From Pseudoalteromonas luteoviolacea (GTDB taxonomy: Bacteria > Pseudomonadota > Gammaproteobacteria > Enterobacterales > Alteromonadaceae): a DNA stretch of 64,000 nt. A program made the position numbers and the translations under genes. The notes beneath the pieces are model-generated. The model was not told the origin of the DNA, made no database searches, and saw only the letters and a program-made list of their open reading frames with translations. The DNA lies in the NCBI RefSeq assembly GCF_001750165.1, contig NZ_CP015411.1, positions 3,066,001 through 3,130,000 on the forward strand, given 5' to 3'. Shown here in pieces: positions 24,287 to 32,856 of the stretch (its first letter is position 1; each line of letters starts with the position of its first letter).

Positions 24287-24580
24287 TTTTTGTCATCTGA
24301 ATTTTTGCAGAGGCGGACTTTGGCGTTTCTAATTCTTTATCTAAAACATCTTTCTTACTGTTATTATTTCTTACTGTCAGGCACGTTTTCTTGAACAGAA
24401 AGCCTAAAAACACTATAAATTTACTTAATTGTCATTGAAATACATAAAAATAGAATCTGAGTATAATTACTTTAAGGGACATACACAGCCCAATTTAAGT
24501 GACGTTTAGAAGCTTGACCAACTTGCTTACACATAAATTAAGCATTATAAATGTCATCTAACTTGCGAAAAAAGGATAAC
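24287..24580. other. Intergenic region upstream of the regulator gene
   Basis: AT-rich. It probably holds the promoter for the + strand genes, but no box can be assigned with confidence. On the minus strand a short frame (MFLGFLFKKTCLTVRNN..., start about 24,413) runs into the REPIN and may be another truncated cassette gene. Confidence 0.4.
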
Positions 24581-24582
24581 GT

Positions 24583-25584
24583 GTGGCAACTTTTAAATTC
24601 TTAGACTTCACCTTTTGTGATCAAAGCTATCAATTATGCCAGTCAGGTAAAGCCATTCATATCCGACCCAAAACAGCACAAGCAATTGAGGTGTTTATCA
24701 ATAACCCTCACTCTCTGATCACCAAAGATGAGTTGCATACTGCTTTATGGGGCAATTCACAACACCAAGATTACCGTCTTTTTCAAGTGATCAGCGAAAT
24801 ACGTAAGCTCGCGCCCAATGAAAATCTTATTCGCACTCAACCTAATCACGGCTATTACTGGCTAGCTCCTATCGACAAGCTCGCAGTAAAAAAGTCAAAT
24901 AAAGTGACTAACTACACCATTGCTGTATGCCTAGCCATTTCTGCTATCACCTCAACGAGCTTTTTAATTCAAGAAAACACTGCAATTGAGCCTATTTTAC
25001 CACCTGCTTTTAGCAGCTACACAAATGCAGCTGATGCTTATCGTTCACAAGACTATGCGACGGCTCAAAAATGGCTGGAGTTCAGCCTAAAAGAAAACCC
25101 ATACTCACAAGAAGCCAAACTACTGTTAGCCGAAATAAAATTCAGTCAACAGCAGCTAGCCCATGCTAAGCAATTAGCACATGAACTCGTTCTAGAAAAT
25201 GAATCACAAAGTTATTATCGAGGACAAGCACTTTCTTTATTGAGCAGAATAGCCACGATGCAGCATAACTTTAAAGATGCTCTAGATTTTGCAATTCAAG
25301 GAAAAAAATCCGCTGAAGAAGGGTTTGCAATCTGCAGTGCACACATGTTCGAACAACAAATCGCAGCCCTAATCAGTAAACAGCAAGATAGACCTCTTAA
25401 CTCAAAGGTACGTATGCAAACCGACAGTGAAGAGGTGCTATCAAGTAACGCAGAAAACAAAATAGAAAAGAGTGAATATGCGCAACTTTGTAAAGAACTT
25501 AAAGACTCTGTGACTTCAAAACTAGAGTGTGAAAACGTTGAATTTACTGCCCAGTTAATGGGCATTAGGCAGTTCATTACATAG
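24583..25584 (+). CDS. ToxR/CadC-like membrane-anchored transcription regulator
   Basis: 333 aa from a GTG with AAAGGA upstream. Residues 1-97 form an OmpR/ToxR-type winged helix (HIRPKTAQAIEVFINN, ITKDELHTALWG, YRLFQVISEIRKL, IRTQPNHGYYWLAP). Residues 111-129 are a single transmembrane helix, and the periplasmic part (150-260) is built of TPR-like helices (AADAYRSQDYATAQKWLEF). Such proteins sense an outside signal and bind DNA from the membrane. It is followed 123 bp later by a periplasmic thiol oxidoreductase on the same strand, so it may regulate or sense through that protein. Not a cassette: opposite strand, no attC. Confidence 0.88.
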   Translation: MATFKFLDFTFCDQSYQLCQSGKAIHIRPKTAQAIEVFINNPHSLITKDELHTALWGNSQHQDYRLFQVISEIRKLAPNENLIRTQPNHGYYWLAPIDKLAVKKSNKVTNYTIAVCLAISAITSTSFLIQENTAIEPILPPAFSSYTNAADAYRSQDYATAQKWLEFSLKENPYSQEAKLLLAEIKFSQQQLAHAKQLAHELVLENESQSYYRGQALSLLSRIATMQHNFKDALDFAIQGKKSAEEGFAICSAHMFEQQIAALISKQQDRPLNSKVRMQTDSEEVLSSNAENKIEKSEYAQLCKELKDSVTSKLECENVEFTAQLMGIRQFIT

Positions 25585-25707
25585 ACGTAAACCAATGATA
25601 ATTAAGTTAATATATATAATTATAGAAACTTAGAGGCATTTATACTGACGTAACATGTGCAGCTCACTTTATAAAGGTATTTACTTATCTAATCTTGAGA
25701 GCAGCCA

Positions 25708-26478
25708 ATGAAAGCATTTAATCGATTATCAATTTTAGCGTTTGCTACTTTATCTTTTACTAGCCAAAATGCAGGATCCGCAGAGGGACATACTAATCAA
25801 TCACCTAATTACTCAAACCCAGTTTTAAGTGCAAAACTACATCGATTGCTTGGCCCTAGAGCAAGCTTTGAAATAACATCATTTAATGACACTTTTGAGC
25901 GAGTCACAATCGACAATCAAATCTTACTTGCCAGTAAAGATGGGCAACACTTATTTTGGGGTAAAGTGATCGACACTACTACAAGCACAGATCTAATTGA
26001 ACAGGCAAATCAGCATCATAGACAAACACTCCTCGCGTCTATTCCAAGAGAGAAACTACTTACCTATTCAGCAACTGAAGAGCGACATAAAATAACTATT
26101 TTTACCGACATTGACTGTCCATTTTGCAGAAAACTTCACGCTCAAATTAAAGACTTAAACCAGCTAGGTATCAGCGTCGATTATGTCATGTTACCGAGAG
26201 GAAAAGCAGGTAGTAAAGCTTTCAATAAAACCGTGAATGCACTGTGCGCCACAAACCCGCAAGCAGCCATGGACTCTGCAATGCATACGGGGCATTTTGA
26301 AACAAACATCCAAGCAACTCCAGAATGTATTAACAACCTCAATACTCAAAAAGCTTTGGCGAAAAAATTTGGTTTTAGCGCCACGCCAACCATTTTATTT
26401 GCCAATGGAGAAACCGTACCCGGCTTTATAAGTACTGAAGATATTGCAGATATAATTAAGAAAATAAAATCAACTTAA
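25708..26478 (+). CDS. DsbC/DsbG-like periplasmic disulfide isomerase
   Basis: 256 aa. A signal peptide (LSILAFATLSFTSQNAGSA) is followed by an N-terminal dimerisation-type region (residues 40-110), then a thioredoxin fold with the CPFC active site (C137, C140) in FTDIDCPFCRKLH and the cis-proline loop GFSATPTILF. Typical length for DsbC. It reshuffles wrong disulfides in secreted proteins, using DsbD for reduction. Neighbour of a membrane regulator on the same strand. Confidence 0.88.
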   Translation: MKAFNRLSILAFATLSFTSQNAGSAEGHTNQSPNYSNPVLSAKLHRLLGPRASFEITSFNDTFERVTIDNQILLASKDGQHLFWGKVIDTTTSTDLIEQANQHHRQTLLASIPREKLLTYSATEERHKITIFTDIDCPFCRKLHAQIKDLNQLGISVDYVMLPRGKAGSKAFNKTVNALCATNPQAAMDSAMHTGHFETNIQATPECINNLNTQKALAKKFGFSATPTILFANGETVPGFISTEDIADIIKKIKST

Positions 26479-26578
26479 GAAAAATAGTTAGATATACAGA
26501 GAGACAAGTTTGTAGTGTAAGTTGGCTGAAAATTGAAGTGCAAAGTGATAAAAATTAAAATCTTCAATGTTCATTTTA

Positions 26579-26687
26579 AACTGCTAGCACCCAAATTTCA
26601 GACTAAAAAGTCTTGCTAGAAAAGCAAGTCACAAGCTAAGTTAAGCTTTTTAGTCTTATTTGGTTTTTGTTATGTTTTTTAGCAGTT
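26579..26687. repeat. 109-bp imperfect palindrome
   Basis: Nested arms pair: AACTGCTA (26579-26586) with TAGCAGTT (26680-26687), CCAAAT with ATTTGG, GACTAAAAAG (26601-26610) with CTTTTTAGTC (26646-26655), and CTTGC with GCAAG at the tip. It lies between the converging DsbC-like gene and a decayed cassette. It could be a bidirectional terminator or an unusual attC: the right arm contains TTTTGTTATG, like attC ends. Confidence 0.65.
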
Positions 26688-26707
26688 AATATAAAAGGGT
26701 TATTCTT

Positions 26708-26930
26708 TTAAATATCATGAAGAAAGCGAGCCATTAACAGCATAGCTATGTCAAAGTCACTCGATTCAATATCTACAAAAACTGAGTTGATATCATCGAC
26801 ATTTTGTTTGTAACTACATGATTTGATGAGTCCACCTTGATGTAGAGCTTTAATCTCTACCGTGTATTCATGCACCACAGTTGTAGGAACGACTCCTAAT
26901 GTGAGAACAGTTGCAGCAAGAAATGCCCCT
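26708..26930 (-). pseudogene. 5'-truncated cassette gene
   Basis: A minus-strand frame of about 74 codons ends at 26708. Its sequence begins GAFLAATVLTLGVVPTTVVH and continues EYTVEIKALHQGGLIKSCSY to MARFLHDI. A stop precedes the hydrophobic leader and there is no start codon. The 5' end lies near a REPIN at 26953. Looks like a small membrane or secreted protein that lost its first codons. Confidence 0.45.
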
Positions 26931-26952
26931 CACTACTTTCAAAGTGCATATT

Positions 26953-26992
26953 GGACAGACACTTTTACAAAACAGAGAAAATTTGTGCCTGT
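26953..26992. repeat. REPIN-like insert, short
   Basis: GGACAGACACTTTTACAA to AAATTTGTGCCTGT. Only about 40 bp, nearly pure terminal repeat, and directly continuous with the tandem repeat. Confidence 0.75.
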
Positions 26993-27161
26993 CCCATTTG
27001 GCTATCCCATTTGGCTATCCCATTTGGCTATCCCATTTGGCTATCCCATTTGGCTATCCCATTTGGCTATCCCATTTGGCTATCCCATTTGGCTATCCCA
27101 TTTGGCTATCCCATTTGGCTATCCCATTTGGCTATCCCATTTGGCTATCCCATTTGGCTAT
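26993..27161. repeat. 13 x 13-bp perfect tandem repeat
   Basis: The unit CCCATTTGGCTAT occurs 13 times without a mismatch (169 bp). It starts with the CCCATTTGG that follows the REPIN end. Because 13 is not a multiple of 3, all three forward frames stay open and cycle a 13-residue peptide. The ORFs spanning 26862-27221 are this artefact. Confidence 0.97.
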
Positions 27162-27165
27162 AGTT

Positions 27166-27214
27166 TTGACGTCCCAGCCGCGCTTTTCAGTGGCGACTTG
27201 ATGCTATTGTTATA
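27166..27214 (-). repeat. Right half of an attC
   Basis: GACGTCCCAGCCGCGC and CGACTTGATGCTATTGTTATA remain. The left half is replaced by the REPIN and tandem repeat. Confidence 0.5.
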
Positions 27215-27566
27215 TGCTTGATTGGCAGGTTACCTGATTTTCTTTAACCAAAAAAACCACACGTTTATGAACCTCGTTATTTGTAACGTAACCGCACTTA
27301 CCCAACAAGACAAGACCACTTTCAATCTTGAACTGATATTGATAAACACCGTCACTTTGCTCTAATGCATAGTAAATCGTGTTCTTCGACCTAGCATTAA
27401 TGGGGCCAAAGTCCAAGCCTGAACTTGGCAAGTTAACCCTCGCGCTTTCAACTGCCGATTTTGAGTTGTTTATCACCGTTACACTAGGAAGCACAAAGAA
27501 GTAAGCATGGTATGCCGCAAACAGAATGCACACCAGTGCTGCCACAATCTTGAATGTTAATTTCAT
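27210..27566 (-). CDS. Membrane-anchored hypothetical cassette protein
   Basis: 118 aa. An N-terminal helix (residues 5-28, FKIVAALVCILFAAYHAYFF) anchors a small beta-rich domain with VTVINNSKSAVESARVNLP and two cysteines (KCGY, VTCQSSI). The domain pattern suggests a periplasmic immunoglobulin-like sandwich. GGGAG before the ATG. No family named. Confidence 0.65.
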   Translation of the reverse strand: MKLTFKIVAALVCILFAAYHAYFFVLPSVTVINNSKSAVESARVNLPSSGLDFGPINARSKNTIYYALEQSDGVYQYQFKIESGLVLLGKCGYVTNNEVHKRVVFLVKENQVTCQSSI

Positions 27567-27583
27567 AAGCTCCCGAAAGCACA

Positions 27584-27680
27584 GAACGCCCCACTAAGAG
27601 GCAAATAATAGTCTGGCTAAAATTAGCGACACAGGAGCAAAAACCAAACTTTATTTGCCCTGCTTGAGTGGCTTGTTAGC
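27584..27680 (-). repeat. attC site
   Basis: GAACGCCCCACTAAGAGGC start, GTCTGGCTAAAATTAGCG and AAAACCAAAC core, GAGTGGCTTGTTAGC end. Confidence 0.75.
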
Positions 27681-27945
27681 AGTGCTCTACGACTTTAATA
27701 TTTGCACCATAGAAAACAAACAGATCGGCTAAACTGAGAACTAATGAATGTTCAGCAGTTGGAAGTTCAAGCTCTGTTAATGTTTTATTTGTAATATCTT
27801 TTAAAACGGATTTCATAGCCTTTTTATTTAAAGAAGAACATTTTGAAATTATCACCTCAAATGACTTAATCGGATACCCGTTCTCATTAACCAACGGTTG
27901 AGGATTGTTTTCCCAATTTTGAATTAAAATTTTGAACATTTGCAT
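27676..27945 (-). CDS. Hypothetical cassette protein
   Basis: 89 aa, soluble. FKILIQNWENNPQPLVNENG, then SFEVIISKCSSLNKKAMKSV, suggest an alpha/beta fold with a conserved acidic end. Between two clear attC sites. No family recognised. Confidence 0.6.
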   Translation of the reverse strand: MQMFKILIQNWENNPQPLVNENGYPIKSFEVIISKCSSLNKKAMKSVLKDITNKTLTELELPTAEHSLVLSLADLFVFYGANIKVVEHC

Positions 27946-27952
27946 GTACAGC

Positions 27953-28038
27953 TAACGGGCTAATAGAGCTTGACTATAATTGGAGAGGCACGAACTAAGC
28001 CAAGCTTTATTAGTCCATGCGTTGATGCGCTTATTATA
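27953..28038 (-). repeat. attC site
   Basis: TAACGGGCTAATAGAGC start, GCTTGACTATAATTGGAGAGG and AAGCCAAGC inner stem, GATGCGCTTATTATA end. Confidence 0.7.
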
Positions 28039-28044
28039 TGCAAA

Positions 28045-28338
28045 CTATACCATTAAGTCTTTATACCAAAAAGCTATTTTATTTTGAGTAAACCACTCTG
28101 CATTATTTGAGTTTTCGAAGACACGTAGTTGTTTAAGTTCTACGTCATAACGAGTGAATATTGCTATAAACTCACGCAGCTCCTCATCTGAAATATTATT
28201 TGATGAAACCGTTACTTCAAGCTCTGTACCAAAGCCCTCAACTTTAACTACGCTTTCAATTGAGTTAAGCCAATTAAAAAATGCAGTTTCGTCGCCTTGC
28301 GAAAAATAGGAAACACTGTCACAGATTAATTTTAACAC
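28045..28338 (-). CDS. Hypothetical cassette protein, 5' end beside a REPIN
   Basis: 97 aa from a GTG at 28338. Acidic, alpha/beta (VVKVEGFGTELEVTVSSNN, DEELREFIAIFTRYDVEL). The normal upstream attC and ribosome site are replaced by the REPIN starting at 28351, so the true start may be lost and translation doubtful. Confidence 0.5.
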   Translation of the reverse strand: MLKLICDSVSYFSQGDETAFFNWLNSIESVVKVEGFGTELEVTVSSNNISDEELREFIAIFTRYDVELKQLRVFENSNNAEWFTQNKIAFWYKDLMV

Positions 28339-28350
28339 CGGAAAACAGCT

Positions 28351-28455
28351 GGACAGGCACTTTTACGAAATAGAGAAAATTACAGAAATATATTTTTCCC
28401 AATATAATTGAGTCTGTCCCATATAATTTTCTATATAATTGTGCCTATCCCATAT
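28351..28455. repeat. REPIN-like insert with duplicated end
   Basis: GGACAGGCACTTTTACG to GAGTCTGTCCCATATAAT, followed by a second copy GTGCCTATCCCATATAAT. The CATTTGG tail of other copies is here CATATAATT. Confidence 0.7.
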
Positions 28456-28462
28456 AATTTAC

Positions 28463-30523
28463 TTAAAAACTCACATTTACCGGTGTAGTTGGTGTTGAAC
28501 CAGCCTCATCATCCCAACACTTTACTTCACCATTAGCAATCAAAGCACATGAATTGCCATCCGTAATTGTAATTTTTATTGCATCTGTGATCCCACTCAC
28601 CGCATAGTCACCTTTGCCATAAGCCGAACACTTTACAGTACCATCGTACATCACCGCGCATAATCTCGAGGTTGGTTCATTTTCAGCTGTAATGACCACG
28701 CGTTGCGCACCTTTAAGATAAGTGAGCTCAATAGGTTCAGGATAATGCTTTCCATTAATGAGTCCCCAACATTTTAGTTTATTTTCGCTTGGCTTTGAGC
28801 CTGCATCAATTGCACATGCAACAATATCAGAGCTGGCCAAATCTACAGCGTTGGTAATACCAGAAATCGTAGTAATTTCATTTTTAGAGTTAACAGAGCC
28901 ACTTACAATGGTTTTACCTAAGCATTTAACCTCTCCTGTATTCATTGCAGCACATACATGTCCCTTATTCAAAAAGTTACCAACGGCGATTTGCTTCACA
29001 CCCAAAAAGTCACTACTTACGATGTTTTGAGGATCACTACCAACCCAGCTATTTCTATTATTTAGAATAGGAAAAGAGCCCCAGCACTTAATAACACCTC
29101 GTTCGGTGCTTTCTATATTGTTAAGCGTTATTTCAGCACTGTCTTGTACAGCACACGTGAAATTATCAGTTGCTGCTAGTTGAATTGCATTCATAACTGA
29201 GTTAGTTAATACCGGTGTTGAGGAATCTGTTGAATTACCATTACCCAGTTGCTTATGATCATTTCTGCCCCAACATTGCACTGAGCGATCTGCCAAAATG
29301 GCGCAACTATGGTAATTGCCAGCAGTAATTTGGGTGGCATTACTAAGCGAGCCTACTGAAACGGGTGTGTCTGAGTCAATCATTGTACCGTCGCCAAGTT
29401 GCCCGTAGGTGTTAGTACCCCAGCATTTTACTGAGCCGCTTTCTTGTACAAAACACATATGCTCTTGACCTGCTGCTAACGTAATATCTTTTTTAACCTT
29501 AAAACCCGATGTGCCCGTACCTGTTGTTGCATCGTTAACCGTAACATTAAGCCCACACGAATTTGAAGTAAGTGCCGAATTATAATTCCATGACATGCAC
29601 TTGTTATCGTCTTCACATTGCTGCAGACATTCGAGTTCATTGGCTACAGTAAGTACCTTATACCTGTTGCCTACTCGTTGTTGATTGCTTGCAATAGGGC
29701 TTAAAGTCAAAGTTTTCTCTTTAACACCTGACGTACAAACAGTGCACGTTTTCGGAGTATTCCCTGAACTCTTTAACCAACACCGTGGTGTTGGGCCTTG
29801 AACGCCAGCATCAACATAGGTCCAAGCACCACATAACCCGTCTTCTTGACACATTGCTTTGCACACAGATGCCTGATCATCTGCATTCAATGCGACATTA
29901 TAATACTCGTTACCCAGCCTATCAGTTTCTAACTCTTCAGAACCCATATGCTCATTTGTCGGAGCGGATTTATACCCTGATGTACAACTAGAACAAGGTC
30001 TATTGATATTGGTGCCACTTTTCAACCAACACTTACCATTAGTGTGTTGAACACCAGGGTCAACATAAGTCCATGATCGGCAACGGCTATCATTTTTACA
30101 AGCTGCCAAACAAACAGTTTGATCGTTTTGTTCAACAACAAAACTCAGATACTCCAGACCAAGCCTGTCCATATCAACCTCAGTATCACTCATACTGTTA
30201 TGAGCCAAATTTGAATTTTCAGCCACCTTATAACCTGAGGTGCAATGTGCACAGGGAGTTTGAGTATTTACAAATTTTTTTAACCAACAAACACCATTAG
30301 TTTGCTGAACACCAGGGTCAACATAGGTCCATGAACGACAAATACCATCATTTTCACATGCTGCTTTACAAACCATTAGGTCATCCTGTGCTACGGCGAA
30401 GTTTCTATATTCTCCTCCTAGCCTATCTTTACCCACTTCCTCTGCGCTCATTGAACTTGCTATTGTATAGCAAGGTAATATTACGCTTATCAGTAGAAGG
30501 AGAAACTTCAATTGACTGTTCAT
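28463..30523 (-). CDS. Secreted PAN/apple-like and RCC1-repeat protein
   Basis: 686 aa. A signal peptide (LLLLISVILPCYTIAS) is followed by four PAN/apple-like modules (about 27-100, 110-185, 190-270, 280-345), the first three sharing DRLG.EY, C...C..DG.C.SWTYVDPGVQ, CWLK and C..CTSG. Then come RCC1-type beta-propeller repeats (about 350-680) such as EHMCFVQESGSVKCWGTN.YG and HSCAILADRSVQCWGRND. Many cysteines suggest disulfides formed outside the cytoplasm. PAN modules bind protein or carbohydrate, so an adhesion or recognition role is inferred. Too large for a usual cassette. Its upstream side faces the RAYT repeat block. Confidence 0.88.
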   Translation of the reverse strand: MNSQLKFLLLLISVILPCYTIASSMSAEEVGKDRLGGEYRNFAVAQDDLMVCKAACENDGICRSWTYVDPGVQQTNGVCWLKKFVNTQTPCAHCTSGYKVAENSNLAHNSMSDTEVDMDRLGLEYLSFVVEQNDQTVCLAACKNDSRCRSWTYVDPGVQHTNGKCWLKSGTNINRPCSSCTSGYKSAPTNEHMGSEELETDRLGNEYYNVALNADDQASVCKAMCQEDGLCGAWTYVDAGVQGPTPRCWLKSSGNTPKTCTVCTSGVKEKTLTLSPIASNQQRVGNRYKVLTVANELECLQQCEDDNKCMSWNYNSALTSNSCGLNVTVNDATTGTGTSGFKVKKDITLAAGQEHMCFVQESGSVKCWGTNTYGQLGDGTMIDSDTPVSVGSLSNATQITAGNYHSCAILADRSVQCWGRNDHKQLGNGNSTDSSTPVLTNSVMNAIQLAATDNFTCAVQDSAEITLNNIESTERGVIKCWGSFPILNNRNSWVGSDPQNIVSSDFLGVKQIAVGNFLNKGHVCAAMNTGEVKCLGKTIVSGSVNSKNEITTISGITNAVDLASSDIVACAIDAGSKPSENKLKCWGLINGKHYPEPIELTYLKGAQRVVITAENEPTSRLCAVMYDGTVKCSAYGKGDYAVSGITDAIKITITDGNSCALIANGEVKCWDDEAGSTPTTPVNVSF

Positions 30524-30674
30524 ACTTTATCCTTTCGAATGATTATATTTATTGCGTTTTCCAGATCTAATTCTATAAACCAAACCTGAACATTGTGTTT
30601 TTAGCAAAAATATAGCAACAAAGGTATTACATTTGATTACAGATTGAATTTTTAAAGCATAAATATAAAGTAAC
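30524..30674. other. Upstream region of the PAN/RCC1 gene
   Basis: AT-rich. Likely holds that gene's promoter; no attC and no other gene seen. Confidence 0.4.
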
Positions 30675-31582
30675 AACAAATAGGACAGACACTTTTTCAA
30701 AGTGAGAGTCGAATTGCAGAAATGCAGTTCAAATGCCTAAGTTTTTTCTGAGCAACGCGATTAAAATCAGCCTTATGGTAGAAATAAATATAACTTAGAA
30801 AGTAACAAATAGGACAGACACTTTTTCAAAGTGAGAGTCGAATTGCAGAAATGCAGTTCAAATGCCTAAGTTTTTTCTGAGCAACGCGATTAAAATCAGC
30901 CTTATGGTAGAAATAAATATAACTTAGGAATATTTTCATTTTATTGAACAAAAAGAGTCTAGATTGAGAAGCAAGGCTAAAGCTATTTTTTACTACCCAA
31001 CCCCTTTGTACCAATTCATATCATTTTTAGCGGCATGCGCTCTTAATGCAGTTTGCGAACCTGCAAAGTTACCGTAGTGACTTCCAAAACTTTGTATCCT
31101 ATCCAGCCAAGTCGCTTCTTCGATGCTCTAACAAATAGGACAGACACTTTTTAGGAAATAAAAAAGAACAAATAGGACAGACACTTTTTCAAAGTGAGAG
31201 TCGAATTGCAGAAATGCAGTTCAAATGCCTAAGTTTTTTCTGAGCAACGCGATTAAAATCAGCCTTATGGTAGAAATAAATATAACTTAGGAATATTTTC
31301 ATTTTATTGAACAAAAAGAGTCTAGATTGAGAAGCAAGGCTAAAGCTATTTTTTACTACCCAACCCCTTTGTACCAATTCATATCATTTTTAGCGGCATG
31401 CGCTCTTAATGCAGTTTGCGAACCTGCAAAGTTACCGTAGTGACTTCCAAAACTTTGTATCCTATCCAGCCAAGTCGCTTCTTCGATGCTCAGTGATACT
31501 AGAATATTGGGCATATTCTTTGGTATGTACCCTTTCTTTTTCGGGTGAACATGCCGACCAGTCCAGTCAACTAGCTCAAAGT
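30675..31582 (-). repeat. Stacked 3' fragments of the RAYT element
   Basis: Four partial copies precede the full element. Their GGACAG ends are at 30683, 30812, 31138 and 31175, with lengths of about 117, 317, 23 and 403 bp. All start with AACAAATAGGACAGACACTT and are cut at different internal points. Three minus ORFs that appear repeatedly inside are only the reverse-frame translation of this region. Confidence 0.92.
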
Positions 31583-32856
31583 AACAAATAGGACAGACAC
31601 TTTTTCAAAGTGAGAGTCGAATTGCAGAAATGCAGTTCAAATGCCTAAGTTTTTTCTGAGCAACGCGATTAAAATCAGCCTTATGGTAGAAATAAATATA
31701 ACTTAGGAATATTTTCATTTTATTGAACAAAATGAGTCTAGATTGAGAAGCAAGGCTAAAGCTATTTTTTACTACCCAACCCCTTTGTACCAATTCATAT
31801 CATTTTTAGCGGCATGCGCTCTTAATGCAGTTTGCGAACCTGCAAAGTTACCGTAGTGACTTCCAAAACTTTGTATCCTATCCAGCCAAGTCGCTTCTTC
31901 GATGCTCAGTGATACTAGAATATTGGGCATATTCTTTGGTATGTACCCTTTCTTTTTCGGGTGAACATGCCGACCAGTCCAGTCAACTAGCTCAAGGTAG
32001 TCAATTAATGAGAAAGGTAATGTGTTTTCAGACTCTCTTGTACCAAACGGTTTTAGTGATTTAGGTTGTTTAGCTTGGCACTTGGCTTCATTTAGATTTG
32101 ATTTTTTTGCGTTTGATTTGGAGTTTTTAAAGTGCCTTATGCGCTCTTGAATCGATGTGAAATCACTATCCTCTAGATTATTTGCCATTTTGGCTCGGAT
32201 TGGGTTTAAATCTACATAAGTCATACAGTTGAGCAATGCCGCTTCATCTAGCAAGGCTTGTGATTTATATCGTCCCTCCCAATATTTACCCGTACAGCCA
32301 TCTTCTTTATTGGCTTCTTTTGCAATGAATTCATTGAGGTTTTTCATAAACCAACCAATGTCGTATAATCGAGATCGCCACCTTTCAACTAACTCAGATA
32401 CAAGCAACAGTTCCGCCTCACTAAGAGTATCCCCATTTAGTTGTCTATCAATGACTGGACTACCTTTGTATAACTTGTACCACCTAGCTATCACCTCATT
32501 ATCTGACCAACTAAGTGCTTGCTGTCTATTCACTTTAACCACCAAATGATAGTGATTACTCATGATGGCATAAGCCGCTATATCAATGGCAAATACACTG
32601 CTCAGCAGCTTCATTCGCTCTACTAACCATGTCCGTCTATGGTCAAAGTTTTTACCTGTGTACTTATCCTCTCCGCACAAAAAAGCACGGCGTACACACC
32701 GTGCTATCAAGTGATAATAAGACGTCGACGACAAATCTATCAGTGCTTTCCTTGCTCTTGTCATTCCTATTCAAACTCAACTTAAACTGGATATTTAAAC
32801 AGTAGTCAAGTAACGCGATTTATGCAAAGAATTTGTGTCTGTCCCATTGTTTGCCT
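31583..32856 (-). mobile_element. RAYT (REP-associated tyrosine transposase) element, full copy
   Basis: About 1.27 kb from GGACAGACAC (31591) to GTGTCTGTCC (32835-32844), encoding one transposase on the minus strand. The same two ends are found on the short REPIN-like inserts elsewhere in the window. Confidence 0.8.
31772..32764 (-). CDS. RAYT / Y1-type HUH transposase
   Basis: 330 aa. The Y1_Tnp fold is marked by YHLIARCVRRAFLCG, the HUH motif in MSNHYHLVVKVN, and the RAYT-typical KYWEGRYKSQALLDE and MTYVDLNPIRA; the catalytic Tyr is expected in the region around residues 125-145 (WRSRLYDIGWF). This family nicks single-stranded hairpins made by REP sequences and is thought to spread them. 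The C-terminal 90 residues are an added basic region. The gene is intact and surrounded by partial copies of itself. Confidence 0.88.
   Translation of the reverse strand: MTRARKALIDLSSTSYYHLIARCVRRAFLCGEDKYTGKNFDHRRTWLVERMKLLSSVFAIDIAAYAIMSNHYHLVVKVNRQQALSWSDNEVIARWYKLYKGSPVIDRQLNGDTLSEAELLLVSELVERWRSRLYDIGWFMKNLNEFIAKEANKEDGCTGKYWEGRYKSQALLDEAALLNCMTYVDLNPIRAKMANNLEDSDFTSIQERIRHFKNSKSNAKKSNLNEAKCQAKQPKSLKPFGTRESENTLPFSLIDYLELVDWTGRHVHPKKKGYIPKNMPNILVSLSIEEATWLDRIQSFGSHYGNFAGSQTALRAHAAKNDMNWYKGVG

Noticed and set aside
26993..27161. CRISPR array
   Set aside because: The 13-bp units are directly adjacent with no spacers, and no cas genes are present. The same applies to the attC sites, which are spaced by genes.
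26862..27221. Three overlapping ORFs with 13-residue repeats (HLAIPFGYPIWLS type)
   Set aside because: They are the three frames of the 13-bp tandem repeat; a 13-bp unit without stops keeps every frame open. No ribosome site or start context.
30826..31793. Three repeated 62-codon minus-strand ORFs (MVQRGWVVKNSFSLAS...)
   Set aside because: They are an alternative frame of the repeated RAYT 3' end, overlapping the transposase gene at 31,772. The repetition is of the DNA, not of a gene.
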